A program made the translations under genes and the position numbers. The notes below the pieces were generated by a model that saw only the letters and a program-made list of their open reading frames with translations, had not been told where the DNA came from and made no database searches. Shown piece by piece: positions 1 to 6,598 of a stretch of 6,598 bases of DNA. Within the stretch, counting starts at the first letter, position 1. Every line of letters begins with the position of its first letter. The DNA comes from Phycisphaerae bacterium (GTDB lineage Bacteria; Planctomycetota; Phycisphaerae; UBA1845). The stretch is from NCBI GenBank assembly GCA_021604825.1, contig BQJS01000231.1, positions 1-6,598 on the forward strand. Reading direction: 5' to 3'.

Positions 1-466
1 TTTCTATCACTTCAGCAAGACGGTATCGATTCCGCTGCTCGGCGACATGACGTGCTTCCATCTGTTGCCGATTTTGGTCGGTGTGATGATGTTCGCGCAA
101 CAAAAGTTGATGCCGCGACCCAAGCCCGATCCGAACGTCAAGAAAACCCCGCAAGCCGAACAAGCCGAGCAGATGCAAAAGATCATGCCCTACATGTCGT
201 TCATCATGATCTTCCTGTTCTACAAGTTCCCGAGCGGTTTGAACCTCTACATCATGACGAGTTCGCTCGTGGGAGCCGCAGAGCAGGTCTACATCCGCAA
301 GCACATCAAGCAAAAAGACCTCGAAGGTCCAAAGAGTGGCGGCAGCATGAAGAAGGGCCCAAAGAAACCAAAGGGCGGGCCGTCATTTATGGAGAAGCTG
401 CAGCAGAAAGCGGAAGAAGCACAGAAGCAGGCCAAGCAGCGCAGCGGCAAGAAAGATCGGCGGTAG
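1..466 (+). CDS. yidC: Membrane protein insertase YidC, C-terminal part (5' end outside window)
   Basis: This is the C-terminal 154 residues of the YidC/Oxa1 insertase, read in the frame that begins at base 2; the start lies before the window. YidC sits in the inner membrane and inserts and folds membrane proteins, alone or with SecYEG. The fragment shows the family's last membrane segments: a hydrophobic helix (CFHLLPILVGVMMFAQQKLM), then the hallmark QMQKIMPYM segment followed by FLFYKFPSGLNLYIMTSS and a last helix running into AAEQVYIRKH. After this comes a tail of about 55 residues, very rich in Lys, Gly and Pro (KKGPKKPKGG) and ending KKDRR; such basic tails are known to help YidC/Oxa1 bind ribosomes. 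The stop is TAG at 464-466. The next gene on the same strand starts 87 bases on, with no clear terminator between. The family call is very secure. Confidence 0.96.
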   Translation, partial: FYHFSKTVSIPLLGDMTCFHLLPILVGVMMFAQQKLMPRPKPDPNVKKTPQAEQAEQMQKIMPYMSFIMIFLFYKFPSGLNLYIMTSSLVGAAEQVYIRKHIKQKDLEGPKSGGSMKKGPKKPKGGPSFMEKLQQKAEEAQKQAKQRSGKKDRR

Positions 467-542
467 GCCAAGGTCCAGTGATAATTACCGTAGTCGCCAA
501 TAGGTGGGCGGTACATTTCCTTTTCAAAGGTTCGAGACAGTT

Positions 543-548
543 AGGAAA
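543..548 (+). promoter_or_regulatory. Ribosome binding site of the MDR oxidoreductase
   Basis: The sequence AGGAAA lies 5 bases before the ATG at 554. It is a purine-rich Shine-Dalgarno match at usable spacing and supports that start codon. Confidence 0.6.
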
Positions 549-553
549 AGCTG

Positions 554-1549
554 ATGAAAGCAATGCGCCTGAACAAGTTCGGCGAGGATGCGCCCTTCGA
601 ATACTTTGATAAACCCGATACCGAGCCCGGCCCCGGCGAAGTCTCAGTCCGTCTCCACGCAACGAGCGTGAACCCTGTGGATACCAAAATCAGGGCTGAT
701 GGCGGAGGAGGAATTGCGCCCGATAATCCGGTTATCCTCGGTTGCGATGTTGCCGGCGTAGTGATAGCCGCTGGTCCGGGCGTCTCAAGATTCACGGAGG
801 GTGAAGAGGTCTACGGTTGTGCGGGTGGGGTGAAGGGTCGTGACGGAACGTATGCGCAGCGCATGATCGCTGATGAACGATTGTTAGCGAAAAAACCGGA
901 GACGCTATCATTCAGAGAAGCCGCAGCGCTACCACTCGTCGCAATCACCGCATGGGAGTCACTGATTGATCGCGCGAACGTTCAGCCGGGCGAGACCGTC
1001 CTCGTCCACGGCGGATCCGGCGGGGTTGGCCACATCGGTGTACAACTCGCCAGACTCTGTGGGGCGGTCGTCCATGCCACAGTGGGAAATAGCGACAACG
1101 CGAGAATTGCGACGGAACTCGGGGCTGATGAAACGATCAACTACCGAGAGCATTCGGTGGCCGATTACGTCGAACGCCTAACCGGAAGCCACGGCTACGA
1201 CGTCGTGTTTGACACCGTTGGCGGCCCAAACCTCGAAAGTTCGATTGAAGCGCTGGCGAACAACGGTCGTTGTGCAACGACGGTTTCGTTGGGGGCGTCA
1301 CCCGACCTCAGCGGGCTGCACATAAAGAACGCAAGTCTGCACGTCACATTCATGCTGGTGCCCATGCTTACCGACGAGGGGCTTGAACATCATGGCATGA
1401 TCATGAAGCGAATCGCAACACTCGTTGATAGTGGCCGAATCAAACCGCTCATCGACGACTCGCAATTTTCGCTCGATGATATTGGTGCCGCTCATAAGCG
1501 TGTGACCTCGGGCAAAGCAACGGGCAAGGTGGTTGTTGACATCGATTAG
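554..1549 (+). CDS. Zinc-independent MDR family oxidoreductase (NADPH:quinone reductase-like)
   Basis: A 331-residue cytosolic protein of the medium-chain dehydrogenase/reductase superfamily, at full family length. Residues 1-125 form the GroES-like substrate domain, with the typical [19 protein letters not shown] stretch (residues 25-43) and GCDVAGVV (63-70). Residues 130-270 form the Rossmann fold, with the dinucleotide loop [16 protein letters not shown] (151-166) and the following [10 protein letters not shown] motif (215-224). The cysteines and histidine that bind catalytic zinc in alcohol dehydrogenases, and the four-cysteine structural zinc loop, are absent; Asn-Pro-Val-Asp takes the place of the catalytic Cys region. 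This points to the quinone oxidoreductase branch, which reduces quinones or enone-type substrates with NADPH. The actual substrate cannot be read from the sequence. AGGAAA 5 bases upstream fixes the start. The next gene on the same strand follows closely, so co-transcription is possible. Confidence 0.9.
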   Translation: MKAMRLNKFGEDAPFEYFDKPDTEPGPGEVSVRLHATSVNPVDTKIRADGGGGIAPDNPVILGCDVAGVVIAAGPGVSRFTEGEEVYGCAGGVKGRDGTYAQRMIADERLLAKKPETLSFREAAALPLVAITAWESLIDRANVQPGETVLVHGGSGGVGHIGVQLARLCGAVVHATVGNSDNARIATELGADETINYREHSVADYVERLTGSHGYDVVFDTVGGPNLESSIEALANNGRCATTVSLGASPDLSGLHIKNASLHVTFMLVPMLTDEGLEHHGMIMKRIATLVDSGRIKPLIDDSQFSLDDIGAAHKRVTSGKATGKVVVDID

Positions 1550-1617
1550 AACGACCCATGGATTACAATTCTTCGATCGATGCCCATCACAATGAATCCA
1601 AACAGACTTGGAAAGCC

Positions 1618-2496
1618 ATGCAAATTCTGAGGACATTACTGGCGCTCGCACTGGTAAGCGTCGCTGCTACCAGTTGCACGAAACAGCATGTCGCGTTTGA
1701 TTCGTCGGTATCAAAAACGGTTACAGACCGAGCCGCCGAAACAGTTCTGGCATCAGAGGTTGAGTGGGCACCGCTGAATCCCGCCCGCGGCGACAAAGGC
1801 CCGAAAGCTGGTGCTCTTTGGGGTGATCAAACAGGCTCAGGGGCGTCTGGGTTTCTCGTCAAATTTGTCGACGGTTTTTCATCGCCACCGCACATTCACA
1901 ATATCACCTACCGCGGTATGGTCATCAGTGGTCTCATTCACAATGATGATCCCGGCGCCGAACCGATGTGGATGCCAACGGGATCGTTCTGGACACAGCC
2001 CGCCGGCGAACCGCATATCACCGCAGCCAAAGGTAGCAGATGTGTGGCGTACATTGAGATCGAGAATGGTCCATATTTGGTCCTGCCAACACAGGAGGCG
2101 TTTGACAATGGCGAAAGGCCGATCAACGTTGACTCTTCAAACATCGTATGGGTCGATCAGCCCGGGGTGGCCGCATCGGCCAGTGGGCCAAAGATCGCGT
2201 TTCTTTGGGGCAATCCGCAGGGCAATCATTTGAGTGGTTCGCTAGTGAAGCTACCAGCCGAATTTGTTGGAACGATACGTGGTATCGGATCAGCATTTCG
2301 CGCAGTAATAATCCGGGGTGAAATTGAGCATCAGACGTCGGGTGAGTTCGACGCGCGACTCTTGGAACCGGGCAGTTGCTTTGGCTCGCAAAGCGAATCA
2401 GTGCATCAAGTTTCGTGCGAAGCGGAAAGCGAGTGTATCATCTACATGCGCACAAAGGGCAAGTTCGAAGTCACGGCAACGCAACCAAAGTATTAG
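1618..2496 (+). CDS. Cupin-like lipoprotein, DUF4437-type, two domains
   Basis: A 292-residue predicted lipoprotein. From the ATG at 1618 it begins [20 protein letters not shown]: a short basic start, a hydrophobic core and a lipobox ending in Cys20, so it should be exported and lipid-anchored. An upstream in-frame ATG at 1558 would add 20 polar residues before this signal and has no ribosome binding site, whereas GGAAAG stands just before 1618. Two similar halves follow. Residues 46-155 start with [22 protein letters not shown] and carry [16 protein letters not shown] (90-105) and EPH (131-133), the pattern of a metal-binding cupin. Residues 186-285 repeat the layout ([22 protein letters not shown]) but lack the paired HxH, keeping His238 and His263. 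The match to DUF4437-type proteins is by recognition of these motifs; the family has no settled function. The last 26 bases overlap the convergent kinase-like gene. Confidence 0.8.
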   Translation: MQILRTLLALALVSVAATSCTKQHVAFDSSVSKTVTDRAAETVLASEVEWAPLNPARGDKGPKAGALWGDQTGSGASGFLVKFVDGFSSPPHIHNITYRGMVISGLIHNDDPGAEPMWMPTGSFWTQPAGEPHITAAKGSRCVAYIEIENGPYLVLPTQEAFDNGERPINVDSSNIVWVDQPGVAASASGPKIAFLWGNPQGNHLSGSLVKLPAEFVGTIRGIGSAFRAVIIRGEIEHQTSGEFDARLLEPGSCFGSQSESVHQVSCEAESECIIYMRTKGKFEVTATQPKY

Positions 2497-3643
2497 CCGC
2501 GACGGCGGCTCCTATCGCAGGGGCGGCTCGCAGGTTTGATGCGACCAGCAGACCTGGTTTCACCGTTCCCGTTGGGGTGTACGCTTGAATCAATTCGTCG
2601 TTCTTTGATTCACGAACAAAAGCGGCCAGGCACTCGGTAATGCGTTTGAGCAGATCCGATCGTTGGTGCGGCTGACTGCAGATTTGACCGAGGCGTTGGC
2701 CGATGATGACGCGGTCGAGCGCCGTGCCGCGAAAGGGATGCTCTGAATTGAGAGCAGTATAGGCATCGCCTCGATCTGCGCGATCGGGCCGACCTGCTGT
2801 GACCGTCTGCAATCGCTCGAAGATCAGCTCAGCCGCCAGCATCGCCACCGAGTCCATCCATGACACTGCGATCGGATTGCCGTTGATTGCATCGACTTCC
2901 GGATACTTCGCGCCTGCGTCCGACGGGTGGCCAATCAATCGGTGATAGGTTTCGTTCATCGATCTAGCGGAAATGAGTTTCTCGAACGTCGGTCCGAAAC
3001 TTGACGCGACCTGCCAGGATTTTTGAATCCAAGTCGACGCTTCGTCGAAGGTGACCAGTTTGCCGTTGAGCTTCATAGCGTCTGCGACGCCGGTGCCCGC
3101 GCCCATGTAGTACGCATTTTCAACGTCGCGAAAAAGTCCGTTGCTGGCGTACTCCTCGCCTATTCCGCAGTAGTCCGCATCGCTTCCGAGGGCGGCGATG
3201 GGGGTGGCTAACTTGATGCCGGCTGCTTCCAGCTTGCCTTCGAGTTGTTCGAGGTATTTGGGCAGGCGTGGTCCGTTGTTGATGACCACGATGCCTCGTT
3301 TATCTGGCGACTTCAAGCCGGGCATGCCGATGCCGATCTGCACCGGGCCCGTCGATGACGCCTTGCTTGCGACTTCCGCGACGGCTTCAAATGTTGCATC
3401 GATCCACTTGTCGGCTTGCTGTTGCTCTGCCGGTTTGATTTCGATGGCGTTGTGGTCGCGCTCGCTGAATTGTTGAGTGACAGGAACTGGCACAAAACCG
3501 GGAACGCTTTCGTAAACGCGACTGGCTGATGCATTGCCGAGTTCGAATTGACGCTCATCGCCCGAAGCACGCATGAGAACTTCGTGGGCTTTGACTTCCG
3601 TCGCGCCGCCGTCCACACCGATTAAGAGAATATTGTCCGACAT
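2471..3643 (-). CDS. ROK/ASKHA-type sugar kinase-like protein (atypical)
   Basis: A 390-residue cytosolic protein of the actin-like ATPase/sugar kinase fold. Visible motifs: phosphate-1 loop [13 protein letters not shown] (residues 8-20); GIGMPGL (104-110); [11 protein letters not shown] (154-164), matching the ROK NDANxxxxGE region, with Asp155 as likely catalytic base; phosphate-2 loop [16 protein letters not shown] (181-196); and the C-terminal adenosine-site region [13 protein letters not shown] (371-383). ROK proteins phosphorylate sugars such as glucose, N-acetylglucosamine or N-acetylmannosamine, or act as sugar-sensing repressors; no DNA-binding domain is present here, so a kinase is more likely. 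It lacks the ROK zinc motif CxCGxxGC and the ExGH motif, so the substrate cannot be named, and a BadF/BcrA-type or glucokinase-type ATPase is an alternative. Its start is 8 bases after the stop of the glycosyltransferase gene, so the two are probably one operon. Its end overlaps the convergent lipoprotein gene. Confidence 0.78.
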   Translation of the reverse strand: MSDNILLIGVDGGATEVKAHEVLMRASGDERQFELGNASASRVYESVPGFVPVPVTQQFSERDHNAIEIKPAEQQQADKWIDATFEAVAEVASKASSTGPVQIGIGMPGLKSPDKRGIVVINNGPRLPKYLEQLEGKLEAAGIKLATPIAALGSDADYCGIGEEYASNGLFRDVENAYYMGAGTGVADAMKLNGKLVTFDEASTWIQKSWQVASSFGPTFEKLISARSMNETYHRLIGHPSDAGAKYPEVDAINGNPIAVSWMDSVAMLAAELIFERLQTVTAGRPDRADRGDAYTALNSEHPFRGTALDRVIIGQRLGQICSQPHQRSDLLKRITECLAAFVRESKNDELIQAYTPTGTVKPGLLVASNLRAAPAIGAAVAANTLVALP

Positions 3644-3651
3644 GGTGATCG

Positions 3652-5247
3652 CTACTTGCTTTTGTTGAGTTGTTGCCTTCGGTGGATCGCTTCCAACCGG
3701 GTGTGATCCTTGGCGTTGTTGTTGCGGGCGATCGTGACGGGGTCAATGTTGTGATCGGTTCCGCCGCTGTGGCGAATGACTTCGTAGATCGGATCCCAAA
3801 CGCGGCCAATGACGTACCGCTCGGCGATGCGATTCACCAAGTCGTAATCTTCACCGTAGTTGCGACACTCGTCATCGTCGTTGACGCCAAACCAACCGGC
3901 ATCCGCGATCACTTTGACGTGCGCAGCCCTCGGTGCGCCGGCCCCTCCGATACGCAGGAGGTTGTTGCGACCATTGTCAGCCGTCCATTCGTCGTGCGTC
4001 ACCACGGGGACGTTCTCGTCGCGCGTGATTTTACCAGTCTTTTCGTCAAGCACCGACACTTCGTACGATCCGACGACCATGCCAATCGTGGGGTCGGAAT
4101 CAAAAACCGCGAGCAGTTTTTCGACGGCATCGGGTTTGAGGCGGTCGTCCGAATCAAGCTGAATATAGTACATTCCGTTGGCGGCTGCGATGCCCGTATT
4201 GAGGCAGAGGCCAAGGTTGTTGATATCAACAACGATGAGTTGCACCGGCGGTTTGTTGGCGTCGAATTTGTCGCCACCATCCATGTATTGTTTGACGGCT
4301 GGAATCGTCGGATCGTCGTCGCCACCGTTCACCACGATGACCGTTTCGACGCGCTTCTCGGTCTGTGCTTGCACGCTTTCGATCGCTCGGCCGATGAACT
4401 CCGGACGATTGTTGACCGGGATCACAACACTTGCGATGCAGTCTTTCGAATGCTCGGGCTTCTCTCCCTTTGCATAAACTGGAAGAACATGAGCGCCCGG
4501 TTCGAGGAATGCGCCGATTCGTTTCAAGTGACCGCCAAGCGCTTGTTCCATTTCAAGCTGGCTTGACTTGTCTTCCATCAGATAGTCGAAAACGTTGTGC
4601 GCTTGCGGGGGGGCTGCCACCGTGTAAAGCGATCCGGCATATCGATTGCCGATATGGGCGACGCGTTTGCTCTCGGAAACTTTCAAACGCAGGTCGTAGA
4701 TGTCTGCCGCGTTGAATGATTCGTCGTAACCGCCGCATTCGCGCACGGCAGCCGTTCGATAGAGAATCGCCTGGCCCATGTCTTCGCCATCACGAACGCG
4801 ACCCGGGTGCCAGTCGGCGAGTTTGATTTCGTGACGCGTACCGTCACTTTCTAGGCGGTCGTAATCGGAGTACACCAGGTCCATCGGGTTGAGTCGCGTT
4901 GCGGCCATCACCATGGTTTGGACTGCCGACTTGGTGAGTGTCACGCATTGCAGTTCGTTGTAGACCGCGAGGATGAAGTCGGTGTCGCACGATTTCAGCG
5001 CAGCGTTGTACATCGCAGCCCGATTCTTAAAACGATCGGCGATGTACGTTACGCGGTTGGCATCGGATAGGTTTAGTTCGAGCTTCCGATCCGAGCCACG
5101 ACCATCGACGATGATGACGCGAACGTCGGGCTGATCCTGCCGCAAGGCCGATTCAATCGAATCGCACAGGGCGGATTCCGCGTAGGGAAGCTGGTCGGTG
5201 ATCGCGAAAACGATCGAAACGCTGGATGTCTTAAATTTCGCAGGCAT
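3652..5247 (-). CDS. Tandem-domain family 2 glycosyltransferase, first domain degenerate
   Basis: A 531-residue protein with two GT-A fold, GT2-type domains and no membrane segment or signal peptide, so probably cytosolic or peripheral. Domain 2 (about 271-495) looks active: SVVIPVNNRPEFIGRAIESV (273-292), the nucleotide-sugar/metal motif DSDD (365-368) and the catalytic-base motif GEDYDL (465-470). Domain 1 (about 8-215) keeps the fold markers SIVFAITDQ, VRVIIVDGRGSD (42-53), DLVYSDYDRLESDG (123-136) and ECGGYDESF (170-178). However, YNE stands where the DxD motif should be (96-98), and ADIYDL (181-186) replaces the usual xEDYDL. It may therefore be a structural or acceptor-binding domain. 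Such enzymes add sugars from nucleotide donors to glycans, often surface polysaccharides; donor and acceptor are unknown. It is the first gene of a likely two-gene operon with the kinase-like gene. There is no good Shine-Dalgarno before the ATG, but the strand beginning right after Met supports this start. Confidence 0.9.
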   Translation of the reverse strand: MPAKFKTSSVSIVFAITDQLPYAESALCDSIESALRQDQPDVRVIIVDGRGSDRKLELNLSDANRVTYIADRFKNRAAMYNAALKSCDTDFILAVYNELQCVTLTKSAVQTMVMAATRLNPMDLVYSDYDRLESDGTRHEIKLADWHPGRVRDGEDMGQAILYRTAAVRECGGYDESFNAADIYDLRLKVSESKRVAHIGNRYAGSLYTVAAPPQAHNVFDYLMEDKSSQLEMEQALGGHLKRIGAFLEPGAHVLPVYAKGEKPEHSKDCIASVVIPVNNRPEFIGRAIESVQAQTEKRVETVIVVNGGDDDPTIPAVKQYMDGGDKFDANKPPVQLIVVDINNLGLCLNTGIAAANGMYYIQLDSDDRLKPDAVEKLLAVFDSDPTIGMVVGSYEVSVLDEKTGKITRDENVPVVTHDEWTADNGRNNLLRIGGAGAPRAAHVKVIADAGWFGVNDDDECRNYGEDYDLVNRIAERYVIGRVWDPIYEVIRHSGGTDHNIDPVTIARNNNAKDHTRLEAIHRRQQLNKSK

Positions 5248-5255
5248 AGATCGGA

Positions 5256-5283
5256 AACTTTTATTCGATTATTGTTATTTAAT
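5256..5283. promoter_or_regulatory. AT-rich divergent intergenic stretch, likely promoter zone
   Basis: A 28-base stretch with only 4 G or C bases lies between the divergent glycosyltransferase and acetyltransferase genes, in otherwise GC-richer DNA. It offers -10-like hexamers on both strands (for example TATTTAAT on +, and TTAAAT and AATAAT on -), but no convincing -35 box at the right spacing. It is the only place where promoters for the two divergent units can sit close to their starts. The role is inferred from position and composition only. Confidence 0.35.
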
Positions 5284-5302
5284 CCACCACTTGGAGGCAC
5301 TT

Positions 5303-5308
5303 GAGGGG
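5303..5308 (+). promoter_or_regulatory. Ribosome binding site of the GNAT gene, deciding the start
   Basis: GAGGGG lies 10 bases before the ATG at 5319. A second purine box, GGAGG at 5293-5297, is only 3 bases from an in-frame TTG at 5301, which is too close for efficient initiation. The pair therefore favours ATG 5319 as the true start. Confidence 0.5.
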
Positions 5309-5318
5309 CGATCACATC

Positions 5319-6236
5319 ATGAATTCTTCAAATCGGACCATCCAAACGGCTGAGCAAGGCGATCTAGAGTCCATTTGGACGCTACTGAAGGACGTATTGT
5401 TCCTTGAAACCTTTGGCCCAGAGTTGATTGAAGAGAAACTGTTTACCAACCCTGCGCCCGATCGCCAGGCATTTGAGACGCTGGTGTGCCATGACGGGGG
5501 GCAGCTTGTCGGGGTCATGCAGGTTGTGCGGCGCCCAGCCGATCGCAAGGGCTGGATCGGGCTCTTCGCTGTTCGAGCCGATCGCCAACGAGCAGGCATT
5601 GCGTCGGAATTGTTGGATCGGTCGCTTGAGGGTTTGCGTGGCGACGGAGTCGAGGAAGTCGAAGCGCTGGCGATTCCAGGGAATTACTTCACGCCGGGGA
5701 TCGATCCGCGCTACACGTCTGGTTTGTGCTTTCTTGAAAAGAGGGGATTCCAGCGATTTCGAGATTGCGTCAACATGATTGGCCGGCTTGACGATGCGTT
5801 CGATACATCCACCGATACCAAGCGACTGGAGGATGCGGGGCTGGTGATTCGACGGGCGACTGCGAATGACGGACCGCTACTGGATGCCTATTTTTCAAGG
5901 GATTTCGGCGATGACTGGCGAATGGAAGCTGGTCTGGCGCTCGCCAATGATCCTCCGGCGCTTCACTTGGCGTTGAAAGATGGAGCTGTTATTGCATTCA
6001 GCGCCCACTCAACGCAGAATCGCGAATGGGGTTTCTTCGGGCCGATGGGCACCTCGCCCGAAACGCGGGGACTTGGCATCGGGCGACTGTTGCTGCAACT
6101 CTGCCTCAATGATCTTCGAGATGCCGGACACCAGACAGCCGTCATTCCATGGGTGGGGCCGATTCCGTTCTATTCGCATCATGCTGGTTGCACGGTGGAT
6201 CGGGTGTTCTGGCGGTATCGCCGCTATCTGACCTAG
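5319..6236 (+). CDS. Tandem GNAT-family N-acetyltransferase
   Basis: A 305-residue cytosolic protein made of two GNAT folds, which use acetyl-CoA to acetylate an amine or similar acceptor. The N-terminal domain (about 6-155) has the acetyl-CoA loop LFAVRADRQRAGIASELL (82-99), matching the R/QxxGxG/A motif A, and ends with FLEKRGFQRFRD (138-149), the common GNAT YxxxGF region. The C-terminal domain (about 176-305) starts VIRRATANDGPLLDAYF (176-192) and has TSPETRGLGIGRLLL (245-259), a stronger motif A, then PFYSHHAGCTVDRVFWRY (283-300). Both domains may bind acetyl-CoA, though often only one half is active in such tandem proteins. The start was set at ATG 5319 from its ribosome binding site; an in-frame TTG at 5301 would add 6 residues. 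The substrate is unknown. The gene diverges from the glycosyltransferase operon and is followed by palindromic repeats rather than another gene. Confidence 0.88.
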   Translation: MNSSNRTIQTAEQGDLESIWTLLKDVLFLETFGPELIEEKLFTNPAPDRQAFETLVCHDGGQLVGVMQVVRRPADRKGWIGLFAVRADRQRAGIASELLDRSLEGLRGDGVEEVEALAIPGNYFTPGIDPRYTSGLCFLEKRGFQRFRDCVNMIGRLDDAFDTSTDTKRLEDAGLVIRRATANDGPLLDAYFSRDFGDDWRMEAGLALANDPPALHLALKDGAVIAFSAHSTQNREWGFFGPMGTSPETRGLGIGRLLLQLCLNDLRDAGHQTAVIPWVGPIPFYSHHAGCTVDRVFWRYRRYLT

Positions 6237-6265
6237 GCAAAGCTGAGATCGCGGGTGCCACGAGG

Positions 6266-6295
6266 CTGGATTCCCGCGTGCCCGGGAATGACGAC
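6266..6295 (+). repeat. Palindromic repeat unit 1 (dRS3/REP-like)
   Basis: A 30-base unit whose core, at 6270-6289, reads ATTCCC-N8-GGGAAT, so it can form a hairpin. This fits the dRS3 pattern known from Neisseria, and similar CTGGATTCCCGC...GGGAATGAC repeats are dispersed in many bacterial genomes. It begins 29 bases after the acetyltransferase stop, a usual place for REP-like elements, and might also help end or stabilise that transcript. Confidence 0.8.
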
Positions 6296-6318
6296 GCACG
6301 AGGAAATGCCGAACCAGA

Positions 6319-6348
6319 GTCGTCACTCCCGCGCACGCGGGAGTCCAG
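6319..6348 (-). repeat. Palindromic repeat unit 2, inverted copy of unit 1
   Basis: The reverse complement of this 30-base unit matches unit 1 at 27 of 30 positions. Its core is ACTCCCGCG-CA-CGCGGGAGT, a near-perfect hairpin. Two of the three differences from unit 1 are a matching pair (T-A to C-G) that keeps the stem intact, and the third improves pairing in the centre. With unit 1 it forms a head-to-head pair with a 23-base spacer, able to fold either as two small hairpins or as one long stem. Confidence 0.8.
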
Positions 6349-6563
6349 AAAGGGCGACGTACTCCACTTGTGCGGGATACGGATTCCCACCAGACCCGCA
6401 GTTTCCAACACCAAAACCAGGTTCCCGCAGCCCCCGGATGGGTAATAGTTCCCGATTCCCAGGCGTTAAGTGGGGAGCCATTTACCGTTTTTCGGACTTT
6501 CGAGAGATGGGCGTGGCGGCGGAATTTCTATAACCCTTTATTTTGCAATAGGTTACAGTCCCC

Positions 6564-6584
6564 ATGCGGGCGATTCTCCCGTAT
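6564..6584. repeat. Imperfect palindrome next to the sigma-54 promoter
   Basis: ATGCGGG and CCCGTAT are inverted arms around a 7-base centre, with one G-T wobble. The right arm touches the first base of the -24 element, so a protein or RNA structure here could influence the promoter; chance is also possible. Confidence 0.35.
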
Positions 6585-6598
6585 GGCACGGGGCTTGC
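6584..6598 (+). promoter_or_regulatory. Sigma-54 (RpoN) -24/-12 promoter, reading out of the window
   Basis: The last 15 bases read TGGCACGGGGCTTGC. This matches the sigma-54 consensus TGGCACG-N4-TTGC at every fixed position, with the invariant GG and GC separated by the required 10 bases. Transcription would start roughly 12 bases past the end of the window, so the controlled gene is not visible. Sigma-54 promoters need an AAA+ activator bound upstream, which makes palindromes in the preceding 70 bases candidate activator sites. Confidence 0.82.

Larger units (their letters stand above)
6237..6598. other. Non-coding intergenic region with repeats and a sigma-54 promoter
   Basis: This 362-base stretch has no credible gene; open frames crossing it are short, run through palindromic repeats and resemble no protein. 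It contains the inverted repeat pair listed separately, then about 180 bases (6349-6530) in which nothing firm was recognised apart from a 6-base inverted repeat TGCGGG/CCCGCA at 6371-6376 and 6395-6400. Two imperfect palindromes follow near the end, and then a sigma-54 promoter that reads out of the window. The right-hand half is therefore best seen as the leader of a gene beyond base 6598. Confidence 0.7.

Noticed and set aside
519..530. Small palindrome CCTTT-TC-AAAGG between yidC and the oxidoreductase gene, considered as a terminator
   Set aside because: The stem is only 5 pairs with a 2-base loop and no T run follows, so it is too weak for an intrinsic terminator.
52..609. A 185-codon open frame overlapping the yidC end and the start of the oxidoreductase gene
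   Set aside because: It runs through two well-supported genes in another frame, and its composition (Arg, Ala, His-rich) resembles no protein family.
3670..4566. A 298-codon open frame on the + strand, opposite the glycosyltransferase gene
   Set aside because: Its translation is rich in Val, Asp and Arg without family motifs, and it lies wholly opposite a gene with clear conserved motifs; it is a codon-bias shadow.
5301..5303. TTG as start of the acetyltransferase gene
   Set aside because: The GGAGG box is only 3 bases away, while ATG 5319 has GAGGGG at a better distance and matches the usual start of the GNAT fold.
6266..6348. CRISPR array
   Set aside because: There are only two repeat units, in opposite orientation, without regular spacers or cas genes; they fit a REP/dRS3-like element instead.
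6142..6445. Short open frames on both strands across the repeat region
   Set aside because: They are translations of GC-rich palindromes and the end of the acetyltransferase gene, with no ribosome binding site or recognisable domain.

Overview
The window looks like ordinary chromosomal sequence of a free-living bacterium with moderately high GC. The YidC tail (a clear Oxa1-type C-terminus followed by a basic, lysine-rich tail), the DUF4437-type lipoprotein and the general protein flavour suggest Planctomycetota, possibly Phycisphaerae. That placement is inference from impression, not a search. No rRNA, tRNA, CRISPR array or insertion sequence was seen.

Layout: (1) bases 1-466, + strand, the C-terminal part of the membrane insertase YidC, cut by the window edge. 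(2) 554-1549, +, a zinc-free NADPH:quinone-reductase-like MDR oxidoreductase with a good ribosome binding site. (3) about 1618-2496, +, a lipoprotein with two cupin-like DUF4437-type halves; its stop codon lies inside the end of the convergent gene that follows. (4) 5247 down to 2471, - strand, a two-gene unit: a 531-residue protein with two GT2 glycosyltransferase domains, then, 8 bases later, a ROK/ASKHA-type sugar-kinase-like protein. (5) 5319-6236, +, a tandem GNAT acetyltransferase that diverges from the glycosyltransferase across a short AT-rich intergenic stretch. (6) 6237-6598, a non-coding stretch with two inverted copies of a 30-base palindromic repeat of the dRS3/REP-like kind and, at the last 15 bases, a textbook sigma-54 promoter reading out of the window.

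How they work together: the clearest functional unit is the minus-strand pair, where a glycan-building enzyme is probably co-transcribed with a sugar-kinase-like protein, suggesting a role in surface or storage glycan metabolism. The plus-strand genes are not obviously linked in function. No complete undescribed system is evident. The most interesting items are the sigma-54 promoter with its upstream palindromes, the repeat pair with compensating base changes, and the glycosyltransferase whose first domain has lost both of its usual catalytic motifs beside an atypical ROK protein.
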